NCBI RefSeq assembly: GCF_000328765.2
Contig: NC_019954.2
Span: 1 to 64,000, forward strand
From: Tepidanaerobacter acetatoxydans Re1
GTDB lineage: Bacteria; Bacillota; Thermosediminibacteria; Thermosediminibacterales; Tepidanaerobacteraceae
Length of the DNA: 64,000 nucleotides
Reading direction: 5' to 3'
Part shown: piece by piece, positions 1-12,010 of the stretch
How the letters are laid out: each line of letters starts with the position of its first letter
Numbering within the stretch: the stretch's first letter is position 1
Position numbers and translations under genes: made by a program
Notes under the pieces: generated by a model
Databases searched by the model: none
Told to the model about the DNA's origin: nothing
What the model saw: only the letters and a program-made list of their open reading frames with translations

Positions 1-209
1 ACCTCTTTATACGAAAAATATTTCTTATGAATTCTGCTTTTAGTTATCACGATTATAACTTATAATATAATTAACTGTCAAGAAATTATGCCTCATGCCT
101 AAAAATACAAACAATAATATTTTTTCTATTGATTGAATGAAGTTGTTTATTCTGGTATTATTTAATTGGTCTTATTATATTTTCTTCGCTTTCACGAGGA
201 GGTTTTTTT

Positions 210-1571
210 ATGTCTATTGACCCTTTATATTTATGGCAGCATGTTTTAAAGATTTTAAGCAATGAACTAAATAACGATATGTCTTTTAATACGGTTTTAA
301 AACCAACAAGGCTTGCAGCTTTAGAGGCAGATACAGCCATTGTAGAAGTACCGAATGATTTTATAAAATCTGTTATCGAAAAGCGTTACCTAAACTTAAT
401 AAAAGATATTTTTAGTTCTGTTTTAAAACAAAACATTAATGTTGTTATAAATGTTAATCCTGAAGGTTTTGGTTCTGAGGTGCTTCCTGATGATTCCATT
501 TCATTAAATGAAGTATCGGAAACTAAGACATTGGCAGAAGATACCACACCATCATTAAATCAAAAATATACCTTTGACACATTTGTGGTGGGTAACAGTA
601 ATCGCTTCGCTCACGCAGCATCACAAGCAGTAGCTCAAGCACCGGCAAAGGCCTATAATCCTTTTTTCATATACGGGGGCGTAGGTCTCGGAAAGACACA
701 TCTCATGCATGCTATTGGGCACTATATACTACAGCAGGATCCTACATGTAAGGTTGTGTATCTTTCTTCGGAAAAATTTACTAATGAACTAATAAACTCA
801 ATACGTGATGATAAAAACGTAGAATTTCGAAACAAATACAGAACAATAGATGTTCTTCTGATTGACGATATCCAATTTATAGCAGGAAAAGAGCGGACAC
901 AGGAAGAGTTTTTCCATACCTTCAATGCCTTGCATGATGCAAATAAACAATTGGTAATATCAAGTGACCGCCCGCCTAAAGAAATTCCGACACTGGAAGA
1001 GCGATTAAGATCAAGATTTGAATGGGGACTAATTACAGATATTCAGCCGCCAGATTTTGAAACTAGAATTGCTATTTTACAAAAAAAAGCTATGATGGAA
1101 AATCTTATAGTTCCAAATGATGTTATAAATTTTATAGCCACAAAGATCGAAACAAATATACGTGAGCTGGAAGGTGCTCTTATACGTGTTGTGGCCTATT
1201 CATCATTAACCGATTGCCCTATAGACATCGGGCTTGCCGAACAAGTACTAAAAGACATTCTTCCTGACGGAAAGCCAAAACAAGTCACATCAAAGCAAAT
1301 TGTGGAAGAAGTTGGAAGTTATTTTTCTATTAGTCCGGAAGAATTTAAATCTAAAAAGCGAACTAAGGATTTGGCTTTTGCTCGCCAGGTAGCTATGTAT
1401 TTATGCTGTGAACTGACAGACCTTTCTCTTCCGAAAATAGGAGAAGAATTTGGCGGTCGCGATCACACTACGGTTATACACGCAAGGGATAAAATAACGC
1501 GTGATATTCAGGAAGACTCGCAATTATCTAACGCTGTCGAAAGTTTAAAAAAGAAAATCCTTTATAGTTAA
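210..1571 (+). CDS. dnaA: Chromosomal replication initiator DnaA
   Basis: This AAA+ initiator binds DnaA boxes at oriC, opens the duplex and recruits the replicative helicase. The 453 residues match the usual length. Domain I covers about residues 1-75, followed by a variable linker. The AAA+ core has Walker A GGVGLGKT at about 156-163 and Walker B LLIDD near 217. The C-terminal DNA-binding domain IV carries [10 protein letters not shown] near 416-425. The ATG at 210 follows a strong AGGAGG in the upstream AT-rich stretch. The gene is followed directly by oriC and dnaN. The 209 bases before it hold no gene and no perfect DnaA box that I could find. Confidence 0.98.
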   Translation: MSIDPLYLWQHVLKILSNELNNDMSFNTVLKPTRLAALEADTAIVEVPNDFIKSVIEKRYLNLIKDIFSSVLKQNINVVINVNPEGFGSEVLPDDSISLNEVSETKTLAEDTTPSLNQKYTFDTFVVGNSNRFAHAASQAVAQAPAKAYNPFFIYGGVGLGKTHLMHAIGHYILQQDPTCKVVYLSSEKFTNELINSIRDDKNVEFRNKYRTIDVLLIDDIQFIAGKERTQEEFFHTFNALHDANKQLVISSDRPPKEIPTLEERLRSRFEWGLITDIQPPDFETRIAILQKKAMMENLIVPNDVINFIATKIETNIRELEGALIRVVAYSSLTDCPIDIGLAEQVLKDILPDGKPKQVTSKQIVEEVGSYFSISPEEFKSKKRTKDLAFARQVAMYLCCELTDLSLPKIGEEFGGRDHTTVIHARDKITRDIQEDSQLSNAVESLKKKILYS

Positions 1572-1830
1572 TAAGCTGTGGAAATCCTTTGGACAACTTG
1601 TTTATAAAAAGTGGACAATTTTCGACTATCAACAGCCACTGTTAGTACTGTGAATAAAGTTATACCCATTCTCCACAGGTTATCCACATTAAAACATCAT
1701 ATATAACACTTATTAACATGATTTATCCACATATCCACAGCACTTACTACTACTACTACTAAATTAATATATTATTCATATAAGTATATTTTTATGACAT
1801 ATTTTTAAATTTCTTTTTGGAGGTAACACA
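1572..1830. other. oriC: Replication origin (oriC) between dnaA and dnaN
   Basis: This non-coding stretch holds a cluster of DnaA boxes. There are perfect TTATCCACA copies at 1680-1688 and 1723-1731. A perfect reverse box (TTATTCACA on the minus strand) lies at 1649-1657. One-mismatch boxes lie at 1669-1677 and 1731-1739. After the last boxes come a TAC-repeat tract and then an AT-rich stretch (about 1760-1815), which fits the unwinding element. The arrangement box-box-trio-AT-rich matches the basal unwinding layout described for Bacillus subtilis. No comparable box cluster is visible upstream of dnaA within the window. Confidence 0.93.
1745..1762 (+). promoter_or_regulatory. DnaA-trio element of oriC
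   Basis: Five uninterrupted TAC triplets (1745-1759) followed by TAA lie 5 bases after the last, imperfect DnaA box (1731-1739), and AT-rich sequence follows. In B. subtilis a similar but less regular series of triplets is loaded with a DnaA filament on single-stranded DNA. The position and direction relative to the boxes agree with that model. The function is inferred from this resemblance. Confidence 0.8.
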
Positions 1831-2976
1831 ATGAAAATTGTAATCAGCCGAAATGAACTCGCTTCAGGTATTTCTGCAGTTGAGAAATTTGTACCTTCGA
1901 AAACCCCTATATCAATACTTACCGGAATAAAGTTTTCAGCCTATGATGATTTTCTATGTCTATCAGCTACAAATCTTGACATGGGTATCGAATATAAAAT
2001 CAAGAATGAATCTGACAAGCTAAGTATATTAGAAGGTGGAAGTATTGTAATTGGATCAAAAATTTTGTCGGAAATTGTTCGCCGAATATCCGAAAATACA
2101 GTGGAATTTGATATTCGCGAAAACAAGGCATATATATCATCAGGCCAATTTAACATGGTACTGCCCTGCTTTGATGCTATGGATTTTCCTGAAATTTCCA
2201 GAAATAATTCTTCTGATGGGATAAGACTAAGGCAAAGTATGTTTAAGGATATGATAAAAAGAACAATTTATGCACGAGCAGATGATACAACTTCTCGGCC
2301 GCAGTTAACAGGTGCTCTGATAGATTACAAAGACAATATTCTAAACATGGTAGCATTGGATGGATTTAGAATAGCTTGGTGCTGTGAGCAGTTAAATGAA
2401 ACTGAAGCATCAGATATTAGAGAATTTAAAACTATAGTTCCAGGCGATACACTGCTTGAGATTTCAAGGATTTTTGAAGATGATGAACAAGCATATTTTG
2501 AATTATATGCAAGTAAGAACAGTGTAGAGTTTTTAACGGAAAAATTTCTAATAACGTCAAGGGTTTTAGATGGAGATTTTATTGATTACAAAACCGTTAT
2601 GCAAATAAAACCCAAGACGACGGCAATTGTACCTACGGATGAACTCCGCTTGGCTGTAGAAAGAGCGAGTGTTCTTGCAAGAGAAGGTAATACCAATAAT
2701 TTGGTAAAATTTTATATTGCAGAAAATTCTATAGAAGTTCAAGTGGAAACGGAATTGGGGCGCATCACTGATAAGGTTTTATGCAGCACAGAAGGTGAGG
2801 AAATGCTGATAGCCTTCAATGCAGGATTTTTTATTGATGCTCTAAAGACAATATTTTCACCTAAAATAAAATTGCATTTTTCCGATGAGACTGGGCCATG
2901 TATTATTACAGCTTTGGAAACTGATAATCACAAGAATTTTATTTTACCTGTAAGACTTAGAGGTGATAATTCTTGA
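1831..2976 (+). CDS. dnaN: DNA polymerase III beta subunit (sliding clamp)
   Basis: This is the ring-shaped processivity clamp that tethers DNA polymerase III to DNA. The 381 residues fit the family, which has three repeated clamp domains. The N-terminal part (MKIVISRNELASGI...) and the C-terminal part ending in PVRLRG are typical, the latter being the conserved clamp C-terminus that forms the partner-binding pocket. The ATG at 1831 has GGAGG 8 bases upstream. The stop codon overlaps the TTG start of the next gene, so the two are translationally coupled. Confidence 0.97.
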   Translation: MKIVISRNELASGISAVEKFVPSKTPISILTGIKFSAYDDFLCLSATNLDMGIEYKIKNESDKLSILEGGSIVIGSKILSEIVRRISENTVEFDIRENKAYISSGQFNMVLPCFDAMDFPEISRNNSSDGIRLRQSMFKDMIKRTIYARADDTTSRPQLTGALIDYKDNILNMVALDGFRIAWCCEQLNETEASDIREFKTIVPGDTLLEISRIFEDDEQAYFELYASKNSVEFLTEKFLITSRVLDGDFIDYKTVMQIKPKTTAIVPTDELRLAVERASVLAREGNTNNLVKFYIAENSIEVQVETELGRITDKVLCSTEGEEMLIAFNAGFFIDALKTIFSPKIKLHFSDETGPCIITALETDNHKNFILPVRLRGDNS

Positions 2977-3194
2977 CGGAGTTGAAAGAAATTTTTATAA
3001 ACACTGAAACGATTAATCTCGACCAATTTTTAAAATGGTCGGGGATTTTTTCCACCGGCGGTGAAGCCAAAATTGCAATAACAGAAGGCAATGTAAAAGT
3101 AAATGGTGAAATAGAAACCAAAAGGTCTAGAAAACTCAAAGTTTCTGATATGGTAGAAGTTAACGGTAACCGGCTGCTGGTGAACCGGAGGTAA
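2973..3194 (+). CDS. yaaA: S4-domain RNA-binding protein YaaA/RlbA
   Basis: A 73-residue protein made almost entirely of one S4 RNA-binding domain (FLKWSGIFSTGGEAKIAITEGNVKVNG, then VSDMVEVNG). In Firmicutes this gene sits between dnaN and recF and is linked to ribosome or RNA binding. Its TTG start at 2973 overlaps the dnaN stop, with GAGGTGAT just upstream acting as the ribosome site inside dnaN. recF starts four bases after it ends, so it belongs to the dnaA-dnaN-recF operon. Confidence 0.9.
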   Translation: MTELKEIFINTETINLDQFLKWSGIFSTGGEAKIAITEGNVKVNGEIETKRSRKLKVSDMVEVNGNRLLVNRR

Positions 3195-3198
3195 AAGC

Positions 3199-4293
3199 GT
3201 GTATCTTTATAATTTAAGGTTATATGATTTTCGAAACTTTTTAGAATTGGATCTTGAATTTAAAAATGGAATTAATATTTTTTACGGGGATAATGCTCAA
3301 GGAAAGACCAATTTACTAGAGGCTATTTATTTTATAACAGAACTGAGAGCTACTCGAGCCTTTAGAGAGCAGGAAGTAATCAGGTATGATCAGCCGCTGG
3401 CTTTTTTAAAAGGGTTATTTAGTACAAAAGCAGGTGATATCGACAGACAAGTTACTATATACCGCAATCAAAAAAAGGAAGTTAAAGAGGGTGAAAACAA
3501 AAAAAGCCGATGGTCGGAACTTGATCCGAGTATAAGTGCGGTTTATTTCTCACCGGAGGACATTGACTTAGTCAAGGGCGAACCATCACTTCGCCGAAGA
3601 TTTATAGATAATCTAATATACCGGATAAGGCCAAGCTTTTATAAATATTTACAAGGATACCAGCGGGTGCTTACGCAGCGAAATACACTTTTAAAGACTA
3701 TAAAGATTAAACCAGGTATGACAAAAACTCTGGATCCTTGGGATGAACAGCTGTCAGAACTTGGCTCGCAGCTGATAAATGAAAGACTTAAGATGCTGCA
3801 AAGGATATCATCCTTATCGCAAGATTATTTTAAAACATTTACACATAAGCGGAATGATTTAAGAATCAGCTATCGAAGTGAGATTGATTTTAGTAATCCT
3901 GAACTAATTAAAGCAGATTATAAAAATAAGCTCATATTAAACAGGGAAAAAGACATAAACAGAAGTTTTACATCTGTTGGTCCTCACAGGGATGATATAG
4001 ATTTTTTTATCGACGGGAAAAATATAAAACACTATGCCTCACAAGGTCAGCAAAGATTAACAGTTTTATGTTTAATGTTTGCCCAGAGAAATCTTTTATA
4101 CACCGAAAAAGGCGAGTATCCGATACTGCTTTTAGATGATGTTATGTCGGAGCTTGACATACATCGCAGGCAGCTTATCTTGGGACAAGAGAATCATCAA
4201 GTATTTATTACGACAACCGATTTAAAATTCATTCCGGAGGAAATATTAGAAAAAAGCTTTTTATATCCGATAAAAGCTGGCACATTGGGGTGA
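3199..4293 (+). CDS. recF: DNA replication and repair protein RecF
   Basis: An SMC-like ABC ATPase that helps load RecA at single-strand gaps, working with RecO and RecR. The 364-residue protein has Walker A GDNAQGKT at residues 30-37, an ABC signature region with SQGQQR near 278, and Walker B LLLDDVMSELD near 311. It begins with GTG at 3199 just after the S4 gene (CGGAGG overlaps the end of that gene). The following GTG-started DUF721 gene begins six bases after the stop. Confidence 0.96.
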   Translation: MYLYNLRLYDFRNFLELDLEFKNGINIFYGDNAQGKTNLLEAIYFITELRATRAFREQEVIRYDQPLAFLKGLFSTKAGDIDRQVTIYRNQKKEVKEGENKKSRWSELDPSISAVYFSPEDIDLVKGEPSLRRRFIDNLIYRIRPSFYKYLQGYQRVLTQRNTLLKTIKIKPGMTKTLDPWDEQLSELGSQLINERLKMLQRISSLSQDYFKTFTHKRNDLRISYRSEIDFSNPELIKADYKNKLILNREKDINRSFTSVGPHRDDIDFFIDGKNIKHYASQGQQRLTVLCLMFAQRNLLYTEKGEYPILLLDDVMSELDIHRRQLILGQENHQVFITTTDLKFIPEEILEKSFLYPIKAGTLG

Positions 4294-4299
4294 TAAAAA

Positions 4300-4788
4300 G
4301 TGGAAAAGATAGGAACAATACTGCTGAGTTCTTTAAAAAAAACCTGCATAGATAAAAGGCTTATGGAAGCTAGAATTTTTACAAGCTATGAATCCATGGT
4401 GGGAGAAAAAATCTCAAAGATTTCAAAACCCACATTTATGCAAAACAACACCCTTTTTATAGGTGTGGAAAATCACGTATGGCTGTACCAGCTTTATTTA
4501 CTAAAACCTGATTTGATGTATAAGATTAACTCAAAATTGCCGTATCCGTTGGTGAAGGATATCAAATTTCAAATCCGTAATATAAAAAAATCAGAAAAAC
4601 CTAAAGCAGAAGATATCGAAGTTAAAGATGATGAAGACATTAAAATTCCTGAAACTTGCATGAAAGTGATATATAATATAAGTTGTGACATCAATGATGA
4701 AGACTTAAGAAGGAGCTTTACAAGGCTGATGATAAAAGATATGAAAAATAAAATAAAAAAGGGGGAGAAAGATTGTTCATCCATATAG
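4300..4788 (+). CDS. DUF721 (DciA-related) protein
   Basis: A 162-residue protein whose first ~95 residues look like the DUF721 fold (short helices, then the strand pattern NTLFIGVENHVWLYQLYLLKPDLMYKIN). DUF721 proteins include DciA, the ancestral replicative-helicase loader. Whether this Firmicute member loads helicase is not known from the sequence. The C-terminal third is charged and lysine-rich. It starts with GTG at 4300, and its 3' end overlaps the remB start by 16 bases. Its position between recF and gyrB is typical for Clostridia and fits a replication role. Confidence 0.75.
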   Translation: MEKIGTILLSSLKKTCIDKRLMEARIFTSYESMVGEKISKISKPTFMQNNTLFIGVENHVWLYQLYLLKPDLMYKINSKLPYPLVKDIKFQIRNIKKSEKPKAEDIEVKDDEDIKIPETCMKVIYNISCDINDEDLRRSFTRLMIKDMKNKIKKGEKDCSSI

Positions 4789-5039
4789 GCGGAGATGAAG
4801 TAGTTTTAACAAAAGATGTGATAATGATTCTTGATAAAACTGCTCTTTGTGCCAAGGATACGTCGGAATTTCTACAGGTATCTCGTGAAGAAGGATTTGT
4901 AACGGAAGATGAAAATTTATATAATAATGTCCGAGAAAATAAAAAAACAGCAGTGATATTGGATAAGAAGATATTATTTTCACCTATTTCCGCCACTACA
5001 CTTTCAAAAAGGGCGGATTTTATAAAGAATCTTAAATAG
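4773..5039 (+). CDS. remB: RemB-like protein (DUF370 family)
   Basis: An 88-residue DUF370-family protein related to B. subtilis RemB/YaaB, which is encoded at the same place between recF and gyrB and takes part in control of extracellular-matrix genes. It begins MFIHIGGDEVVLTKDVIMILD, the typical strand-rich RemA/RemB start. The TTG start at 4773 lies inside the end of the DUF721 gene behind AAGGGGGAG, so translation is probably coupled. The family identity is clear; the regulatory role in this organism is inferred. Confidence 0.85.
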   Translation: MFIHIGGDEVVLTKDVIMILDKTALCAKDTSEFLQVSREEGFVTEDENLYNNVRENKKTAVILDKKILFSPISATTLSKRADFIKNLK

Positions 5040-6971
<1,932 letters not shown>

Positions 6972-6984
6972 GAGGGAGAGTTAA

Positions 6985-9408
6985 ATGGCTGAACCAAAAG
7001 GAAAGATTATACCGGTTAAAATTGAAGAAGAAATGAAAAAATCATATATAGATTATTCCATGAGTGTTATTGTAGGTAGGGCTTTACCCGATGTAAGAGA
7101 TGGTTTAAAACCCATTCATCGCAGAATTCTTTATGCAATGAGCCAGCTCTCTCTCACACCTGATAAACCTCACAGGAAATCCGCCACAATCGTGGGAGAG
7201 GTTATGGGTAATTATCACCCACATGGAGACGCTGCCATATATGATGCTATGGTGCGCTTGGCTCAGGATTTTTCCACCAGATACCTGCTGGTAGACGGGC
7301 ATGGCAATTTTGGCTCAATAGATGGGGACCCGGCTGCGGCCATGAGGTATACGGAAGCTCGAATGACCAGAATATCTCTGGAGATGCTTTCTGACTTAAA
7401 TAAGGATACGGTTGATTTTATACCCAATTATGATGAATCACTAGATGAACCCAGTGTGCTGCCTGCACGCTTCCCCAATCTTTTAGTAAACGGTTCTTCG
7501 GGTATTGCTGTGGGCATGGCTACCAATATACCGCCGCATAATCTTTCGGAGGTTATAGACGGCGTTATAATGATGATAGATAATCCTGATGTAACAGTAG
7601 AAGAACTGATGCAGGTTATTAAAGGACCGGATTTTCCCACAGGCGGAATAATAAAAGGATACAGCGGCATTAAAGATATGTATACAACAGGCAGGGGTTC
7701 TGTTGTAATGAGGGCTAAAGCCACTATCGAAGCTATGGACGCCACACGACATCGCATTATAGTTACCGAGATACCATATATGGTCAATAAGGCGCGAATG
7801 GTGGAAAAAATTGCGGAATTGGTTAGGGATAAAAAAATCGAAGGCATATCCGACCTTAGAGATGAGAGTGACCGTAAAGGAATCCGCATCGTGATGGATT
7901 TGAAAAGAGATGCAAATCCCCACATAATTTTGAACCAACTTTATAAACACACACAAATGCAAAGCACATTTGGTGCCATTATGCTGGCTCTTGTAGATAA
8001 TAAACCGCGCGTGCTTAATCTGCGTGAGATGATTTATTACTATCTTGAACATCAGAAGGATGTTATCGTAAGAAGGACAAAATTTGATTTAGCCAAAGCT
8101 CAAGAAAGGATACACATTTTAGAAGGATTAAAGATAGCCCTTGACCATATCGATGAGGTAATCGCTATCATAAGAGGTTCTAAGGATGACGTTACAGCAA
8201 GGGATGCACTTATAAAGAATTTTGGTCTTAGTGAAAAACAGGCACAGGTTATACTTGATATGAGGCTTAAACGCCTTACCGCTTTGGAGCGAGAAAAGAT
8301 TGATGAAGAGTATGCCGAACTCTTAAAGAAAATAGACTACTATCAAAAAATACTTTCAGATGAAAAAATAGTTTTATCCATTATCAAGGAAGAGCTTATC
8401 CAGATAAAACAAAAATATGGCGATGAGCGCAGAACTCACATAACTCATGATGAAGGCGATTTTGATATAGAAGATTTGATAGTTGAGGAAGATATAGTTA
8501 TAACACAGACCCATTTCGGGTATGTGAAGCGCCAGCCAATTTCCGCATATCGCAGTCAGCGCCGAGGAGGCCGGGGAGTAACGGGAATTACCACTCGGGA
8601 AGAAGATTTCGTGGAACATATCTTTGTAGGTACAACTCATCATGTTGTAATGTTCTTTACAAACAAAGGAAATGTATACAAACTAAAGGCGTATGAAATC
8701 CCCGATACCAGTCGAACCGCACGAGGCACTGCCATAGTTAACCTGCTGCCGTTAAAACCCGATGAAAGAGTCAACACGATGATAACCATCAAGGATTTTG
8801 ATGAGGCGCGTTATTTAATTTTTGCTACCAAAAACGGCATCGTTAAAAAGACGCTGCTTTCCGAGTATGCAAGTTCACGACGAACCGGCCTAATAGCTAT
8901 AACCTTGAAAGATGATGATGAGCTGATAGGGGTTAGACTGGTTGATCGAAATGAGGAGATAATTTTAGGCACACACAACGGTATGAGCATAAGATTTTCA
9001 GTAAATGATGTAAGCTCAACGGGACGCACATCTCAGGGAGTCAAGGGCATCAATCTTCGTTCCGATGACAAAGTGGTGTCAATGGACATTGTTCGGGAAG
9101 GTCATGATGTGTTGGTTGTTACCGAAAAGGGTTTCGGTAAGCGCATTGACGAGAAGGAATTCAGATGTCAGGCACGGGGAGGCAGAGGCGTAATAATACA
9201 AAAGATAACCGATAAGACCGGACCACTGGCAGGGTTAAGAGTTGTTGGAGAAAATGATGAGATAATGCTCTGTACCAGCTCCGGAATTATGATTCGCCTT
9301 TTGACTTCTGAAATATCCAAAATGAGTAGGAATACAATGGGTGTAACATTGATAAAGCTTGAGCAGGACGATTTTTTAGCATCTATGGCGGTAGTTACTG
9401 AAGACTAA
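6985..9408 (+). CDS. gyrA: DNA gyrase subunit A
   Basis: The DNA-breaking and rejoining subunit of gyrase, 807 residues. The catalytic tyrosine is Tyr122 in [10 protein letters not shown]. The C-terminal beta-pinwheel contains a GyrA-box-like QRRGGRGV near residue 530. In the quinolone-determining region the motif reads [12 protein letters not shown], so alanine stands at the position equivalent to Ser83 of E. coli and again at the next residue; Asp87 is kept. The ATG at 6985 follows AGGAGGGAG. It forms an operon with gyrB. Confidence 0.97.
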   Translation: MAEPKGKIIPVKIEEEMKKSYIDYSMSVIVGRALPDVRDGLKPIHRRILYAMSQLSLTPDKPHRKSATIVGEVMGNYHPHGDAAIYDAMVRLAQDFSTRYLLVDGHGNFGSIDGDPAAAMRYTEARMTRISLEMLSDLNKDTVDFIPNYDESLDEPSVLPARFPNLLVNGSSGIAVGMATNIPPHNLSEVIDGVIMMIDNPDVTVEELMQVIKGPDFPTGGIIKGYSGIKDMYTTGRGSVVMRAKATIEAMDATRHRIIVTEIPYMVNKARMVEKIAELVRDKKIEGISDLRDESDRKGIRIVMDLKRDANPHIILNQLYKHTQMQSTFGAIMLALVDNKPRVLNLREMIYYYLEHQKDVIVRRTKFDLAKAQERIHILEGLKIALDHIDEVIAIIRGSKDDVTARDALIKNFGLSEKQAQVILDMRLKRLTALEREKIDEEYAELLKKIDYYQKILSDEKIVLSIIKEELIQIKQKYGDERRTHITHDEGDFDIEDLIVEEDIVITQTHFGYVKRQPISAYRSQRRGGRGVTGITTREEDFVEHIFVGTTHHVVMFFTNKGNVYKLKAYEIPDTSRTARGTAIVNLLPLKPDERVNTMITIKDFDEARYLIFATKNGIVKKTLLSEYASSRRTGLIAITLKDDDELIGVRLVDRNEEIILGTHNGMSIRFSVNDVSSTGRTSQGVKGINLRSDDKVVSMDIVREGHDVLVVTEKGFGKRIDEKEFRCQARGGRGVIIQKITDKTGPLAGLRVVGENDEIMLCTSSGIMIRLLTSEISKMSRNTMGVTLIKLEQDDFLASMAVVTED

Positions 9409-9478
9409 GATAAAAATTTTTCCGTGCAACCTTTTGCGTTAATGCTTAAAAATAAATACTTTTTAGGAGTATATAGGT

Positions 9479-10924
9479 TTGAAAAAAAAGGTAAATAAGC
9501 ATATAGAAGCACCGCTTTTAGATATACTGAAAAAATATGCAAATACAGATTCAGTTAGATTCCATATGCCCGGCCATAAGGCAAGAGCAGCGGGGCATAT
9601 ATTTGAGGAATTTAAGCAAAATCTGTTCAAATGGGATGTTACGGAAATCCCGGGCCTGGATGACCTTCATCAGCCCAGAGGCCCTATAAAACGAGCACAA
9701 GAAAAGCTTGCTGAGCTTTATGGCGCAGACAAATCATTTTTTTTGGTAAATGGTGCTACATCAGGTGTTATTGCTATGATGGGAGCGGCAATCGCACCGG
9801 ATGATGAAATTTTAATTTCCAGAGCAAGTCACAGGTCAGTCCTGTCAGGCTTAATTATCACAGGTGGGCGGCCGGTTTATGTAATGCCGGAACGATGGCA
9901 GGAGTTAGGCGTTTATACGCAAGTAAGTTCAAAGGCTGTAGCTAAAGCACTGGAACAAAATCCTAAAATCAAGGCAGTACTGCTGACAAATCCCGTATAC
10001 CAGGGATTTTGCCCAGACCTTGGTGCAATTTCTAAGCTTGTCTGCAGCAGCAATAAGATTCTACTTGTGGATGAAGCCCACGGGCCGCACTTTGGTTTTA
10101 ATTCCGGGCTTCCGATGTGTGCCGGTAAGGTTGCCGATGCATGGGTTCAAAGCCCTCACAAGATGCTGACATCTTTTACGCAAAGTGCCTGGCTGCATGT
10201 AAAAGGCAATAAAATTGACCAAAACCGCCTTCAGGATTTCTTACGTCTTATGACAACTACCAGCCCATCGTATATTTTAATGGCATCACTTGATGCATCA
10301 CGAGCTGTAATGGAGCTTGATGGCAAAGCTTTAGCAAAAAGGGCTTTGGCTTTGGCTGATAAAGCAAGGTACGGCATCAACAAATTTACTCCGTTTTATT
10401 GTATAGGACCTGAGGTTAAGGGTAAAAACGGCATTTACGATATAGACTTATCTAGACTTATGGTAAATGTTTCGCAAGCAGGTTATACGGGATACCAGGT
10501 GGAAAAAATTCTTCGAAAGCGGTTTAAGATATACGCTGAATATGCGGATTTGTATAATATTTACTTTTTAATAACATTTTCTAATAACAGCAGAGATATA
10601 AACTGCCTTGTAAAAGCACTTTCCTCACTAAAAGCCAAAACAAAAATACCCAAATCCATAATTTGGCCGGATAAACTGCCTAATAAGGCATTAGAGCCGA
10701 AAACAGCTTTTTATTCTATCGGAGAATATGTGCCGTTGAAGCAATCCCTAGGACGTGTAATAAAAGAGGCATTGGTCCCGTATCCTCCCGGAGTACCACT
10801 GCTCATGCCCGGCGAGATTATGGAAAAAGAGCATATAGAGGTGTTAACCGCTCTATTAAAGTCCGGAGGCTACTGCCAGGGCGTAACTTCAGAAGGCTTT
10901 ATCTGCGTGGTATCCAATGCCTAA
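9479..10924 (+). CDS. Orn/Lys/Arg decarboxylase family protein (PLP fold type I)
   Basis: A 481-residue PLP enzyme of the short Gram-positive ornithine/lysine/arginine decarboxylase group (B. subtilis SpeA/YaaO type). It would decarboxylate a basic amino acid to a polyamine precursor; the substrate cannot be told from sequence. It shows RFHMPGHKA at the N-terminus, VDEAHGPHFG, and SPHKMLTSFTQ, whose lysine is the expected Schiff-base residue. A C-terminal domain ends near VLTALLKSGGYCQG. The start is TTG at 9479 after TTAGGAG. It sits just upstream of tmk, as in many Firmicutes. Confidence 0.88.
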   Translation: MKKKVNKHIEAPLLDILKKYANTDSVRFHMPGHKARAAGHIFEEFKQNLFKWDVTEIPGLDDLHQPRGPIKRAQEKLAELYGADKSFFLVNGATSGVIAMMGAAIAPDDEILISRASHRSVLSGLIITGGRPVYVMPERWQELGVYTQVSSKAVAKALEQNPKIKAVLLTNPVYQGFCPDLGAISKLVCSSNKILLVDEAHGPHFGFNSGLPMCAGKVADAWVQSPHKMLTSFTQSAWLHVKGNKIDQNRLQDFLRLMTTTSPSYILMASLDASRAVMELDGKALAKRALALADKARYGINKFTPFYCIGPEVKGKNGIYDIDLSRLMVNVSQAGYTGYQVEKILRKRFKIYAEYADLYNIYFLITFSNNSRDINCLVKALSSLKAKTKIPKSIIWPDKLPNKALEPKTAFYSIGEYVPLKQSLGRVIKEALVPYPPGVPLLMPGEIMEKEHIEVLTALLKSGGYCQGVTSEGFICVVSNA

Positions 10925-10994
10925 CTTATTGCTGTATAATTCTGTAAGATAATACCCACATAAAAAACCTTAATGAAAGCAAAGAGGAGATAGC

Positions 10995-11618
10995 GTGAAA
11001 GGTAAACTTATAACCATCGAAGGCCCTGATGGGGCAGGCAAGACTACCCAAGTAAAGAAAATCAGCGAATATTTAAGAACAAAGGGTTTTAAGGTATTGG
11101 TAACTCGAGAGCCGGGAGGCACTTCACTGGGAGAAAAACTTAGAAAACTGCTGCTGACTCTGGAAGGAGAAAGTCCGGTACCTGAGGCGGAAGCACTGAT
11201 ATATGCAGCTTCAAGAGCGCAACTTGTAAAAAAAGTTATTGTTCCGGCATTAGAAGACGGCTATATAGTCTTATGCGACAGATTTGTAGATTCAAGTTTG
11301 GCTTATCAAGGCTGGGCCAGAGGATTAGGAATAAAGGAACTTACGGATATCAACGGATGGTTTTTAAAAAATAATTGGCCGGACTTGACTATAATCCTTG
11401 ATGTAGACCCAAGTCAGTCATTAAAACGACTTCGCAAAGAAAAGGATCGATTAGAAAGCGAGAACTTGGAATTTCATAAAAAAGTCAGAGAAGGATTTTT
11501 AAAGGTGCACAGCATGTACCCCAATAGAACAAGATTAGTAGATGCTTCCCAAAACCCGGAGCATGTATTTGAATCCGTATTGTTTGAGATTGAAAAATCA
11601 GGTATAATAAAAATATAA
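10995..11618 (+). CDS. tmk: Thymidylate kinase
   Basis: Phosphorylates dTMP to dTDP for DNA synthesis. The 207 residues are the usual length. A P-loop GPDGAGKTTQ lies at residues 10-19. The motif TREPGGTSLGEKLR follows, then CDRFVDSSLAYQG (the DR motif). The lid region near residue 140 has LRKEKDRLE. The GTG start at 10995 has AGAGGAG upstream. It leads the conserved tmk-darA-yaaR-holB-ricT cluster. Confidence 0.95.
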   Translation: MKGKLITIEGPDGAGKTTQVKKISEYLRTKGFKVLVTREPGGTSLGEKLRKLLLTLEGESPVPEAEALIYAASRAQLVKKVIVPALEDGYIVLCDRFVDSSLAYQGWARGLGIKELTDINGWFLKNNWPDLTIILDVDPSQSLKRLRKEKDRLESENLEFHKKVREGFLKVHSMYPNRTRLVDASQNPEHVFESVLFEIEKSGIIKI

Positions 11619-11686
11619 TAAGCTGTTTTAATATTTTAAATAAACAATGACCCGACCTAAAAAAATTATCGGAAGGGGCGATAAAT

Positions 11687-12010
11687 GTGAAACTCGTAAT
11701 GGCGGTGGTACAAGACAATGATGCAGGCCGGTTGATTGAAAAATTAAGCCAAAAGAAATTTGGATTAACAAAGCTGGCAAGTACAGGAGGTTTTCTAAAA
11801 AGCGGTAACACAACACTGATGATTGGTGTAGAAGAGGAAAGGCTTGAAGAGCTTTTGGCTATCATAGAAAAAATGTGTAAGCCGAGGAAAAAAATTGTAA
11901 CACCACTTCCGGCAGGCCCTGCTGATGCCTATGTACCATATCCGGTTGAAGTATTAGTAGGAGGTGCCACGGTTTTCATATTGGATGTGGAAAGGTTTGT
12001 TAAGGTATGA
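11687..12010 (+). CDS. darA: Cyclic-di-AMP receptor (PII-like, DarA/PstA family)
   Basis: A 107-residue PII-like protein of the DUF970 family, whose Firmicute members bind the second messenger c-di-AMP as trimers. The family pattern is clear: MKLVMAVVQDNDAGRLIEKL at the N-terminus, GLTKLASTGGFLKSGNTTLMIGV in the middle, and an ending EVLVGGATVFILDVERF. The start is GTG at 11687 with AAGGGGCG upstream. Its last bases overlap the ATG of the next gene. No downstream partner is known for most members. Confidence 0.93.
   Translation: MKLVMAVVQDNDAGRLIEKLSQKKFGLTKLASTGGFLKSGNTTLMIGVEEERLEELLAIIEKMCKPRKKIVTPLPAGPADAYVPYPVEVLVGGATVFILDVERFVKV

Noticed and set aside
7483-8052. Long minus-strand frames within gyrA
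   Set aside because: Antisense shadows of a conserved gene; no ribosome sites and no family pattern.
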